Shown here: one piece after another, positions 22,687 to 33,110 of the stretch | How the letters are laid out: each line of letters starts with the position of its first letter | How positions within the stretch are numbered: the first letter of the stretch is position 1 | Assembly (NCBI RefSeq): GCF_001659605.2 | Contig: NC_035164.2 | Coordinates: 17,888,000 to 17,951,999, forward strand | Length of the DNA stretch: 64,000 bases | Source of the DNA: Manihot esculenta | Lineage: Eukaryota; Streptophyta; Magnoliopsida; Malpighiales; Euphorbiaceae | Direction: 5' to 3' | Translations under genes and position numbers: made by a program | Notes under the pieces: generated by a model | Seen by the model: the letters and a program-made list of their open reading frames with translations, nothing else | What the model was told of the DNA's origin: nothing | Database searches by the model: none

Positions 22687-24186
22687 TCCATGTATGACAA
22701 TCGAGTTTGGTCATTAATTGATCCCCCTGAGGGTGTTAAGACCATTGGTTGCAAATGGGTTTTCAAGAAGAAAACTGACAAGGATGGAAATGTGCATACC
22801 TACAAAGCAAGGCTTGTCGCGAAAGGTTTCAAACAAACTCATGGTATAGACTATGATGAGACATTTTCGCCAGTTGCAATGCTTAAGTCGGTTAGAATTC
22901 TCATTGCCATTGCTGCGTACTATGATTACGAGATATGGCAAATGGATGTCAAAACAACTTTCCTTAATGGAAACTTGCACGAGGATGTGTACATGACACA
23001 ACATGAGGGTTTTGTAATCCCTGAGAATTCTAGAAAGATTTGCAACCTTCAAAGATCCATTTATGGATTGAAGCAAGCTTCTCGGAGCTGGAATCTTCAT
23101 TTTGATGAGATAGTCAGGGACTTTGAATTCATCAAAAATGAAGATGAACCTTGTGTTTATAAGATGGTTAGTGGGAGTGTGGTTGTATTTCTAGTCCTAT
23201 ATGTGGATGACTTATTACTCATTGGAAATGATATCCCTACCTTGCAAAAGGTTAAGACTTGGTTAGGAAATTCTTTTTCAATGAAGGACTTAGGTGAGGC
23301 TGCGTATATCCTTGGTGTTAAGATCTATAGGGATAGATCCAAGAGGATAATCGGTCTGAGTCAAAGTACTTATATTGACAAGGTGTTGAAAAAGTTCAGC
23401 ATGCAAGATTCCAAAAGAGGATTCTTGCCCATGTCTCATGGTATTCATCTCAGCAAGAGTCAATGTCCTATGACATCTGATGAGCGAGAACAGATGAATA
23501 AGATCCCTTATGCTTCTGCTATTGGATCTACCATGTATGCCATGTTATGTACTAGACCAGACATCTCATATGCCTTGAGCACAACAAGCAGATATCAGGC
23601 AGATCCAAGTGAGAGTCACTGGACAGCTGTTAAGAATATCCTAAAGTACCTTAGAAGGACTAAGGATGCATTTCTAGTTTATGGAGGTTTGTAAGACGAG
23701 CTAGTTATAAATGGTTACACAAATGCTAGTTTCCAAATCGACATAGATGACTTCAGATCTCAATCAGGATTTGTATTCACTTTAAATAGTGGAGCTATTA
23801 GCTGGAAGAGTTCCAAGCAAAGCACAGTAGCAGATTCTACAACAGAAGTTGAGTATATAGCAGCATCAGATGCAGCTAAAGAGGCAGTCTGGTTGAAGAA
23901 ATTCATCACAGAGTTGGGAGTGGTCCCCAGCATTGCAAATCCTATGGACCTTTATTGTGATAATAATGGTGCCACAGCACAGGTAAAGGAGCCCAGATCT
24001 CATTAGAGATCTAAACACATACTCAAGCGATATCACCTTATTCGAAAGATCATTGATAGAGGATATATCAAAATATGCAAAGTAGACACAAATGACAACA
24101 TTGCAGATCCACTGACCAAGCCTCTTTCACAAGTCAAGCATGATCAGCACACTAGGTCTATGGGTATTAGATACTTGTATGATTAG
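22687..24186 (+). pseudogene. Copia reverse transcriptase and RNase H
   Basis: RT contains QMDVKTTFLNG, IYGLKQASRSW and the catalytic YVDDLLLIGND. RNase H has ISWKSSKQSTVADSTTE, LYCDNNGA and ADPLTK, and the frame ends at TAG 24184-24186. Stops at 23692-23694 and 24004-24006 (Gln in SHQRSKH-type context) disrupt it. The first RNase H acidic residue reads Asn (YTNAS instead of the usual YTDAS). All parts are in the same frame as gag at 20209. Defective as it stands. Confidence 0.93.
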
Positions 24187-24196
24187 GCCTAGTGCA

Positions 24197-24206
24197 AGTG
24201 GGAGAT
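24197..24206 (+). other. Copia polypurine tract
   Basis: AAGTGGGAGAT abuts the TGTTAG start of the 3' LTR at 24207. Confidence 0.8.
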
Positions 24207-24831
24207 TGTTAGTGTATTTGCCCTAGGCCATTATCTTGGACCTTTTTGTATGTCGTTTGGTTATTAATAAAAGAGGTTTTATCATTATTATTTGTTTGCA
24301 TGTTACATAATAATGATTATCATCCCTGGTTACTTATTATTATGTTGATAATAATAAAATATAGCTAGTATGATTATTGATTGATAATCATGAGATGATT
24401 ATGTATATGTTGATATAATTCAATAATCATAGATACTTGTTAGAGAACAAAGTATTGGATGGACCCGCATTGAGATCACTACATGGGTCATTGTCATAAG
24501 TGAATCTCAAAGTAGTTATGTCTTAATCCTTTGACTTGAGATTGTCATAGTTTCCCACATAAGGACTGTTATGTTTTGACATAACCAAACGTTGTCTTTA
24601 ATCGGACAATCATAAAGGTTATGATTGAGCATGATAGATATGATGTAGAGGATAATGTACAATCAAGATAGGATTTGTCCCTTTCTCTGAGAGAGATATC
24701 TTCTGGCCCCCGAGATAAGTGAGACTGAGAAATGCATGGCCGTGCTCAAATGAATTGATAGTGTGATCAATATCATTTGAATTTATCAGTCTACTTAGAG
24801 ATCGAGAAATCATAAGTTTGAACATTATAAG
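24207..24831 (+). repeat. Copia 3' LTR, first part
   Basis: Homologous to 5785 onward. It is interrupted by a solo LTR whose left duplication is ATAAG (24827-24831). Confidence 0.9.
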
Positions 24832-26563
24832 TGACAGTGCGGTTGTCGAAGCCGGTCAAAAATAACCTTCTTGGTTACCTACAATTTACAACTGCAGATA
24901 GTGGTGAAGGATCGTATCCACAGAGAATTTATTACCTGTTTATTTATCTCAATCAAGACCAATAGAACTAATTGAAAGTACAAGTGAAAGCAAGTAATCA
25001 AAGAGAAATAGAAACAAGTGCAAGGAAAGTAAAAAGGGGGGTTTTGAGATGATTTGACTAACAACTATTAAAAAGTAATTGAAACAGCAAGTAATTAAAA
25101 TAAAACAAGAAATCAATATGAGAAAAGGTGTAGTTGAAGATATGGATCCACTTTGGTCGTTTGGATTGATCATTGAAACATGGTTATCTTGATTGATTCA
25201 ATAAGTTGGTTATGGGGGTGGAAGACGCTTCACACCACCATGTCTTTCCTTATGAACAAACTGATTAGGGAACGTCCTCTAACCAATTACTAATCAACGA
25301 ATTGCCAAGGAACGTCCTTGGGCCATAGGCATCAAAACAATTGCCAATTGCATGAAGAACAAGAAAGATCCAAACCCTAGCTACTCAAACGCATGAGATG
25401 TTGCTAGATCATGCAATTCCTTGGGTTTTTACACCAAGTGTTCTATGGACAGAATATTTCCAGCAATTACGGACTAACAAATATCCTAATCCAACAATCA
25501 ATTAACTTTGCAATCAAGAATCAAGTGGCCAATTTGATCAAAACAACAAAGCAATCTTAGAATTAAGCATCAATTGCATGAATATTGAATAAAATCAAAG
25601 ACAAAAGTTTCTGTTCAGATCTCACAACCCATTAAACAACCTTAGTTTCAATCAAACTTCAACTAGAAAGAGGGTTTCAGCCACTCATGGCTGAACCAAA
25701 ACAGAAAATAAAAGAAAAGAAAGAAGGTGGAAGAACCGGTGGTGGCACAAGGTGGAGGAGGAGTGGCGGCCGAGCCTTGGAGAGGTTGGGAGATTCAAAA
25801 TCTGTCTTTCTTGTCTTCTTGAAGCCTTTAAATAGATCTTGAGAGGCTCCTTAGGGTTTGGTGGCAGTCCATGAGTCTTTTAGAGGCTATCCAAAGTGCC
25901 CTTGGTCCCATATGTGCCTTCTTTGTGCATGGGTGAAGGCAAAAACGAGATGCATGTGTTGGGAGGCAAGTGGGGGCTCTTTGGTCTTTTTAATTGCTGC
26001 CCAAGGTCTTCAAGATGTTGGCTAAAGAGTTAAGAGGCTGCCCATGCACTAATAAGGAAGGTGAAGCCTTCTTTTGAATTTTAAATGTGCAGGATACTAA
26101 GTGGGAAACATGTGATCTTTGGATTTGGCTTCCTTAATAAGCTTGATCTTGAAATCCAATATTTGAATGTGAATCTTTTTCGGCTGCCTAAAATGAGTTT
26201 CGGAGGCTGGATTTTCGGCTCTGAACGCAAGGTTCGGCGGCTGAAGGTGCCCCCGAAGGTGGGCGACTTTTGCCTCTGGACTTGACTTTAGGCCGCCGAA
26301 AGTGCCCCCGAAAATGGGTGACTTTCGGCTTCCGAAGGTACCCCCGAAAGTGGGTGACTTTCGGCTTCCGAAAGTGCTTCCGAAGGTGCTTCCGAAAGTG
26401 GCTGTTTTTTGGCATTCCTTGGCACTTTTAAGAGCATTTTCTTCAAATTGTTTCTTCACACCTAATATTTGTAAAACATGATTAAAACCACAAAATTAGG
26501 TAGAATAGGTGCAAATAAACATCAATAAGATCATGAAAATATGGACTAAAATATGCTCTATCA
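24832..26563 (-). repeat. Athila-like solo LTR in the copia 3' LTR
   Basis: Ends are TGACAG...CTATCA on the plus strand. Flanks are ATAAG and ATAAA (26564-26568), a 5-bp duplication with one change. On the minus strand it starts TGATAGAGCATATTTTAG, like the solo LTR at 54324-55805, and ends GGCTTCGACAACCGC..., like the LTRs of the element at 27520-44227. It carries a block of TTTCGG/CCGAAAG repeats at 26175-26402 that its sister LTR lacks. No coding content. Confidence 0.88.
26175..26402 (-). repeat. TTTCGG/CCGAAAG repeat block in the Athila-like LTR
   Basis: About a dozen half-sites and several palindromes (ACTTTCGGCTTCCGAAAGT type, GGCCGCCGAAAGTGCC) occur here. They closely resemble the arrays of the unrelated chromovirus LTRs. 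The short frames through it are repeat translations. Confidence 0.8.
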
Positions 26564-27422
26564 ATAAATTTGACATTGACCATGACTTATGTTCAAACTA
26601 GATATCGTGTGACAAAGGGATTAATACATGTTTTATTTATTAGGCTTTATCGGACTATTGATCCTCATATTAGTTGGGTAGTCATAATGTCTTACTAGAG
26701 GCCACTTATGACTTATGGGTCTTGTGGGACTTGGCCTATTGCCAATTAATGTGAGCCTATTGGGTCACACACAAAAGAAAGTTGTTGATGTGCTATGATA
26801 TATTAATGGGCTAAAAGCCCAAAGCCCATTAATATAATTAATAATAATAAAGTGTTATTATTATTAATCATTAATATAATTAATAATAATAAAGTGTTAT
26901 TATTATTAATTATTTATTATTATGAGATAATAATATTTAAAAGATTTGCAGTCTATCTATAACTGTTACAGATAAAGGACTCTATCACATAAGATATTTG
27001 AGTATCTGTGAGATTGTGATAGTGGGTTATGAACACAACTCCTTTTAGGAAAAGGAGTTGTGGGAAAAACAAAAGACTGAAACATATAAATACTCCTTCT
27101 ATGAATTGTGGAAGGATGATGTAAATTTTTGAGAATAATTCAGTTTAACTATTGCAGATTGTGAAGCACATAATCTATCCATCTTTGAGAGTGCTAGCAC
27201 TCTAGAAGGATAGAAGACGTTCGTGTGGATACCATAGAGGGTGTTCATTTGAAAAAGCAGCACCATCAGTCCGCCATTGTATCTTTTGGACGAGATTAAT
27301 AGGTTAGTCTCATATCCTTCTAATGAAATAAATGAAGTACTCGGATTCTGAGAAAGACAATCAGAGAAATTTTATTTTTTCGTTGCGCCTTTGGGTTGCA
27401 ATAATCTTTAGATTTTCCAACA
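26564..27422 (+). repeat. Copia 3' LTR, second part
   Basis: It completes the LTR and ends TTTTCCAACA. It contains a 42-bp direct duplication (26830-26913) absent from the 5' LTR, plus the inverted repeat and TATA box noted for the 5' copy. Confidence 0.9.
26830..26913 (+). repeat. 42-bp tandem duplication in the copia 3' LTR
   Basis: Two adjacent AT-rich copies (ATTAATATAATTAATAATAA...) with a 42-bp period. The 5' LTR has one copy near 18257-18300, so the duplication arose after insertion or on one LTR only. Confidence 0.85.
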
Positions 27423-27519
27423 GGGATATCTCTAACTAATAAGTCGATGATTCCACGATTACAGGCATAATAGGGATACATTGGATTGTGCTTGATAATG
27501 GTAACTTTGTGCCAATACT
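27423..27519 (-). repeat. Fragment 2 of the Tat-like element X LTR
   Basis: It matches the intact X LTR at about 47130-47225 (CTAATAAGTCGATGAT, GCTTGATAATGGTAA). It starts with the copia duplication GGGAT and ends with ATACT (27515-27519), the duplication of the Athila-like element. Confidence 0.85.
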
Positions 27520-28945
27520 TGATAGCGGTTGTTGAAGCCGTCAAAAATAAATCTATTATCAATCAACAAAATAATTTATAGATAGTGGCAATAGGGTCAA
27601 ACCACAGGGATTTGACACTAACGATCTTCCTAATAATGACTTGAGCAATTAAATAATAAAAGTAAAAATAAAGGGGGTTTGTTTTTTATGATAAAGAGCT
27701 GAAATTTAAAAATTAAGTAGTAGAAGAAAGCAATAATTTGAAAAGATGAGTAAATCAATGGGAGAAAGACTCTAGTTGAAGTATGGATCTATTTCAGTTG
27801 TTTAGAATTGATCATTGATTCTTTGTTACTCCTATTTATTTTAATAAATTAGTTTAGGTTGTGGAAGACGGTTCTCACAACCAAATTCCTCCTTAGTTTT
27901 AGTTCGACTAGGAAATGTTCGCTAATCAAACACTAGTTAACAAGTTGCCAAAGAACGTTCTTGGGGTTTTTTACTTTTCAACTGTTAACTGCATTAAGAC
28001 CTAGAGAAACCTAATTCTAACCTTGCCAACCGCGTGGTCAAGTTTAGATTATGCAACCAAGTGTGCTTGTGTTCAAACAATCTAAGCAATTACGGACCTA
28101 AATTATTTAAACTAACAATTTATCACTTATGCAATTAAAAGCAACAAGTCTTAATTGATTCTAATAGCAAAGCAATAATGCATGAAGAACAAGTTGCATA
28201 AATATTGAAAAATAGAAGCTTAACAATGGAGTTTTAAATCTCCCAATTCATCACAAAACTGAAATTTCCTAACTTCAACTAGAAAAGAAGATGTTTAGCC
28301 ACTCATGATGAACAAAAATACACAAAAAAGAAAGACGAAAAGTAGAGGAAGAGAGCTATTGTGTTGCTGCCGAAATTCTGCAGTGAATTTGATTCCCCCC
28401 TTTGCTGGTTTGTGGTTGTCTCCCTTTATAGGTGAAGAGTCCTAGTCCAATTAGGATTTGGAATCCTAATTTGACTTGGTCTTTTGTAGTCTTTTATTCC
28501 TTCTTTACTTTTGTATTTAAACATGAATAAATCTTCTTCTTGGAGAAAGTCTTTCTAAGGAGTGACTCTTGGAGATGTCATAGGATTGGTCTTGTGATGT
28601 TTGAAGTAGGATAGGACTCCAACACTTTTGAAATTCTGATTTTTCCTTTTTCCCGCGCTGCTGTCCTTATTCGCGTCAGTTTGATTTGGGCAGTTGATTT
28701 GCCCAAATCGCTTGCCCATATCATTTCTGCAAGTCAGTCCCAGATTTCTGCTTCAGCTTCCTGCGAGTGATTTGGCCAAATCACTTTGACCCAATCAATT
28801 TTCCAGCTTTTTCTGTAATTTTTCTCCAAGTTTTCATTTTCTTCCTTTTCTGCAAAAATATCATAAAAACATAAATTAAACTAGAAAAATGTGTAATTAA
28901 ATAGTAATAAAGATAATAAAAATGTGGCTAAATTATGCTTGATCA
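27520..28945 (-). repeat. 3' LTR of the Athila-like element
   Basis: On the minus strand it starts TGATCAAGCATAATTTAG and ends CAACCGCTATCA. It contains inverted repeats around AACGT (27948-27964) and GATTTGG.CAAATC palindromes (28690-28790). Non-coding. Confidence 0.9.
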
Positions 28946-29560
28946 AATACCCCCACACCTAGCCTTTTGCTTGTCCTCAAGCAACAAATAACTTAGTCAA
29001 TCAAGCCCCTTTTTCTTTTGAGCCTAAGTACCACTTAATCAGCCCCCCTAAACTCCCAAATTGAGGTAGAGGAGATGCACTAAGGTTGTCCTCTCTTTCC
29101 TTGTTTCCTCTTACCCACCATGGCCAAGAGAAAGTTTTTTATTTGATCATGCTTTATTCTTTCGTTTTAGGCTTAATGCAACCCCTAAGAGTGACTTGCC
29201 CTTCTTTTTGAGCATTTTTATTCAGCAACACTTTTTATTCTTGCCTGAAAAAATTACCAACCTTTTTACGCGAAAGTGCATATTGGTGATACCCACCCCT
29301 GGTTACTCAGTTGGTCACTTGTTCAAGTGGCTACTAGCTCTGTTCATAGTCTTTGACCATCGAAATAGTTTATATTTTGTGCTTTTTGATTTTGCTGAGT
29401 TGTTCTTTTTCTTTTTCCTTTTCATAACAATTTGGGGGAATCAGCTCATAGAGAGTTATACTAACTTTTTATTGCATGTATTTATATTTTTTCCTTGACC
29501 ATAGTAAGTGTAAAGATTCAATTTAAGAGAAAAACTCCCTAAGTGAAGGTAACACACTGT
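28946..29560 (-). other. 3' untranslated region and polypurine tract, Athila-like element
   Basis: The minus strand reads TTGAGGACAAGCAA, then AGGTGTGGGGGTATT just before the LTR. This is the characteristic Athila/Tat pre-LTR signature and a polypurine tract. The plus-strand frame at 29196-29498 is low-complexity and T-rich and is not a convincing gene. Confidence 0.75.
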
Positions 29561-29804
29561 AAATAATTCAATTTAGGCTTAAAGGGTTGGAAAATTTAAT
29601 GGGGTCATGAGATAGGAGGCTCTTTTGACTTTATCATCTATGTTGAGTAGAGCAAAGGCTAAAACAAAATCTGTGTGTGTGCAGAAATGAATATGAGTGC
29701 AAAAATGTGTGTGAAAAAAAATTTTGTGTGTGTAAAAGGGTAAAAAGAATGAAAAAAGAGGCAAAAAGATAGCAAAAAATAGTGCAAACAGTGCAAAAAT
29801 ATTC

Positions 29805-29850
29805 TCCAAGTACCCCCACACCTAGTACAAACATTGTCCTCAATGGAAAA
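29805..29850 (-). other. Second, internal polypurine-tract-like signature
   Basis: On the minus strand, CCATTGAGGACAATGTTTG is followed by a GGTGTGGGGGTAC run. This is nearly the pre-LTR signature at 28950-28985 but 850 bp further inside. It may mark the original coding/3' UTR boundary or a duplicated segment. Confidence 0.6.
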
Positions 29851-29944
29851 CATATAAGGAAAAAGAATAAGAGAGAGAGACTTCCTGGCTTGTGGGTGAT
29901 TTGGTCAGTGATTTGGACAAATCACTCGGCCAAATCACTGGCTG

Positions 29945-30184
29945 TCATGGTTTGCGGGTAGAAAATTGTCCACCAGCAGTTGCAGCAGGTGCTCCATGTG
30001 TTGCATTCTGTCTTCGATTCTGCTGAGACGAGCCTCCGCCGAATGGTCTTGAGGTGCCTTTTATATCCTCCAAGGTCCACCCTATGGCTTTCGTGTGCTT
30101 TCTCAACACTTCTAGAAGGCTTTCTTCTTCTTGTTGGCTCAATTGATTGGACACTATGACTGGTAGTGTTTTTTCAGCCCCCAA
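29945..30184 (-). pseudogene. Start of Athila-like RT region, truncated
   Basis: The peptide LPVIVSNQLSQQEEESLLEV and AIGWTLEDIKG match the conserved segment just before RT in Athila elements. After TLEDIKG the RT core should follow, but the frame runs into unrelated sequence (GGGSSQQNRRQN) and stops. RT, RNase H and integrase are missing from the element. The deletion joint is therefore near 30040. Confidence 0.82.
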
Positions 30185-30199
30185 GTAGGCGTATTTGAG

Positions 30200-30480
30200 G
30201 TGCCCTGTTAGAGGTTTCAGATCTAGTGCTTACTGTTTGTTCATTGATTTGGACAGATTGTTTGTTGCCTATCCTGGTGATTTGGTCAAATCGCTCCTGG
30301 TTATGTCTGTCTGCTCCAGTGATTTGGGCAAGTCAGGATCCGCCATTTCTGATGATTTGGTCAAATCATCCGCAACCAGTAAGGTGCAACATGCTGTCTC
30401 CCCTGCATCTGTCTTGGTGCTACTGCTGTCCATGTCTTTTTGCCTGCATAAACCAGCATTAAGTAAGTTATCTTGATCAA
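30200..30480 (-). pseudogene. Spacer between protease and RT, with repeated DLPKS-like peptides
   Basis: The minus-strand reading gives repeated (D/N)L(T/S/P)KS peptides encoded by GATTTGG.CAAATC palindromes (30240-30370). Stops interrupt it. It is part of the pol spacer and has no known function. Confidence 0.5.
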
Positions 30481-31122
30481 AATAAAAAATTTCTTGACTT
30501 AAATCATCAATAATATCAAGCCATAAACAGAAGATACATCATTGGGAAATTTCATGGCATCATAAACATTAAACTTGATTACTTCCCCTTCAAACTCCAT
30601 GGTCAATGTGCCATCATGCACATCAATTTTGGTCCTAGCTGTACTTAAGAATGGTCATCCAAGTAGGACGTCAGAGGTTGTGTTGCTTTTGTCCTCCTTC
30701 ATGTCAATTACATAAAAGTCTGCTGAGAAGACTAGTTGGTCAACTTTTACCAACACATCTTCTAGAACTCCTTTGGGGTAGACAACAGATCAGTCGGCCA
30801 ATTGGATCACTATGCTGGTGCCCTTGAGTGTACCTGCATTTAATAAGTTAATGATGGAAAGGGGCATGACATTAATTTAGGCCTCAAGATCACACATGGC
30901 CTTCTTTATCCCTACATTGCCTATTTTGCATGAAACAACGAATATTCCTCTATCCTTGCATTTGGTTGGGAGCTTCCTTTGAATGACAGTTGAGACACAC
31001 TCCCCCACACTTACCTTTTCACATTCAGCAAGTTTCCTTCGGTTAGTGCATAGCTCTTTGAGAAATTTGGCATACCTTGGTATTTGTTTGACAGCATCTA
31101 GTAGAGGTATGTTGATTTCCAC
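30480..31122 (-). pseudogene. Athila-like protease
   Basis: VEINIPLLDAVKQIPRYAKF-type sequence opens the domain (MEINIPLLDAVKQIPRY, LKELCTNRRKL, VSVGECVS). It leads to the active site, which reads DLEA followed by a stop instead of the family's DLGAS. The conserved downstream motifs (INVMPLSI, VYPKGVLEDVLVKV, DFYVIDM) continue in the same frame to about 30480. The active-site Gly is replaced and the next Ser codon region is a stop, so the protease is inactive. Confidence 0.85.
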
Positions 31123-31572
31123 CTTGCGGAGTGTCTCAAGTATTGCTTTTTCCTCTTTTCATTTGTGAGACCTTGCAAATCTTCTTGGGAAGGGGGGAGG
31201 TACCTTAAATGTCTTCGCTGGTTGCTGGTCTGTCTTGGTCTGCCTGGAATTGGATTCTACCTGGGTCATTGATTTGGGCAAATCAGCTTCTGCCTTTTCT
31301 AGAGATTTGGGCAGATCGTTTCTGTTGGGCAGTTTAGTCTGCCTATCGATTGGGTCTGTGATTTGAACAGATCGACGACCCTGATCATTTTCTGGTAGGT
31401 TCTCTTCCGTGACCTGTTTCTACATTCGCTCAGCCCTTCTGTCTTATAGCTCTTTCCCACTTCTCAATGTGATAGTACTAGCATTTTGCCTTGGATTTAT
31501 CTCAGTTTGGAAAGATAGCTTTCCTTGTGATTCAACCTTACTTATTGAAGTGGCCATTTGACTCATTTGCTG

Positions 31573-32934
31573 CTAAATGTTTTGCACAGTGTTTGCTAGG
31601 GACTTCACAATCTCTTCAATGGGTGTATTGGACTTTTGAGGTGCAGCTTGAGCTTGATTTCTTTGCTGGTAGCTTGGATATTGATTGGCCTTTGCATAAC
31701 TGAAATTTGGGTGGTCTATCCAACCTGGATTATAGGTGTTAAAATAGGGATCATACCTTATTTGACCATTGAATCCTCCAACTGCATTGACTTGCTGGTC
31801 CTCTTCTTGAAGGGAAGGACATAGGTCAGTTGGATGGTTTATGTTTGCACATATTCCACATGGCTTGGGTTGCTGAATTTGCTGGACTTGTTGGGCTTGA
31901 CCCACAACAAGACTACGGACAACATTGGTGAGATCAGAGATTTAGGATGCTAAAGTGGATGTACTCACCTCATTCACCCTTCTTGGTGGTTGTTCTTGGT
32001 CTCCAAATTGTTGAGAGGCTGCTGCCATAGTGAAAATTAAATCCTTATTTCTTGAGGTGATTTGTCTTTAATTGATCCTCCACATGCTGCATCAATAAAT
32101 TTTATTTCTGAAGGTAGCAAACCTCCATAGAAATATTCGATGAGGGATTTGTCAAAAATATCATGTTGAGGGCAGCTTGTGCTAACTCATATAAGCCTTC
32201 AGAATGCTTTTGCCTTATACCACTTATTTCTCGATGGATGCCAATGGCTTTGGAGGTTGGAAAGAATTTGCTCAAGAATGCTCTTACATACCAGCAAATG
32301 ATGTGATGGATCCGGGTGGCAAGTAGAATAGCAAATCTTTGGCATAGTCATCAAGGGAAAAAGGGAAGGCTCTAAATTTAATATGCTCTTCTGAAATACC
32401 TTGGGGTCTCATAGTTGAGCATACAATGTGGAATTCCTTCAAATGCTTGTGAGGGTCCTCATTTTCTAGGCCTCTAAATTTGGGAAGGAGATGGATCAGG
32501 CCTGTCTTCAATTCAAAGAGTGTCTGATCTCCTGCTGGTACAGCTAGCTCACAGAGTGTTCTCTCCCGTGGCTGTGGTGCACGGAAGGGCATGTTTTCAA
32601 CTTCTGCTTCAACTTCTTCATATGCAGCAGGCAGTTCTGCCATTGTTTGATTTTCTACAGCAACCTGGGATTCAGTTTCTGGTTCAAATGCAGCAGTAGC
32701 AGGTGCAGCAGTAGGTGTACCAGCTGGTGCAATAAATTCTACAGCAGGGGCAGTAGCTATTTTATAAGATGGTTCAACGGCAGATTGAGTGCTAAACACT
32801 CGATTTGTGGCTATTGAAGATGAAGATGCATTTGAGACTTGGTTCCTCAAGTTTGATTGCTTTCTCAAGCTATTGGCAGTGCGTTCAATCTCCGGATCGT
32901 AAAGAAGAGTGTCTTTATGGCCAGCCCTGGTCAT
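31573..32934 (-). pseudogene. Athila-like gag
   Basis: The open part (32284-32934, 216 codons) contains the conserved gag core LIHLLPKFRGLENEDPHKHL and STMRPQGISEEHIKFRAFPF. Downstream, in broken frames to 31573, are IEYFYGGLLPSE-like and CGICANINHPTDLC (CCHC knuckle) motifs. The N-terminus begins at MTRAGHKDTLLYDPEIERTA, 30 nt inside the primer site. Several stops lie between 32283 and 31906. Gag would form the capsid; only the N-terminal half is still open. Confidence 0.88.
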
Positions 32935-32963
32935 AAAGGGAAAATACGTTAGTTTAAATCAAA

Positions 32964-32981
32964 TCCCCGGCAACGGCGCTA
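32964..32981 (-). other. Primer binding site, Athila type
   Basis: The minus strand reads TAGCGCCGTTGCCGGGGA, one mismatch from the TGGCGCCGTTGCCGGGGA used by Athila-type elements (reported as tRNA-Asp complementary). Confidence 0.85.
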
Positions 32982-32986
32982 ATTTT

Positions 32987-33110
32987 TTATAGCAGTTATC
33001 GAAGCCGTAAAAAATAAACCTATTATCAATCAACAAAATAATTTGTAGATAGTGGCAATAGGGTCGAACCACATGGATTTGATACTAAGGATCTTTCCAA
33101 TAATGACTTG
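32987..33110 (-). repeat. 5' LTR of the Athila-like element, inner part
   Basis: Homologous to 27520-27645. It is cut at the ACTTG target (33106-33110) by chromovirus E; the rest lies at 42924-44227. Confidence 0.9.

Larger units (their letters stand above)
5785..27422 (+). mobile_element. Ty1/copia retrotransposon with two nested insertions
   Basis: Both LTRs start TGTTAGTGTATTTG. The element is flanked by a perfect 5-bp duplication GGGAT (5780-5784 and 27423-27427). Removing chromovirus C (6581-18163) and the solo LTR (24832-26563) leaves about 8.3 kb. What remains is a 5' LTR of about 1.44 kb, a Met-type primer site, a leader, a gag-pol frame with seven stops, a purine tract and a 3' LTR of about 1.48 kb. 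Domain order (integrase before RT) is copia. The LTR start resembles Angela/Tork-type elements, but the lineage is not certain. Confidence 0.93.

Noticed and set aside
29196..29498. 100-codon plus-strand frame with hydrophobic stretches, membrane-protein-like
   Set aside because: It lies antisense in the 3' untranslated region of the Athila-like element and its hydrophobicity follows from T-rich sequence.
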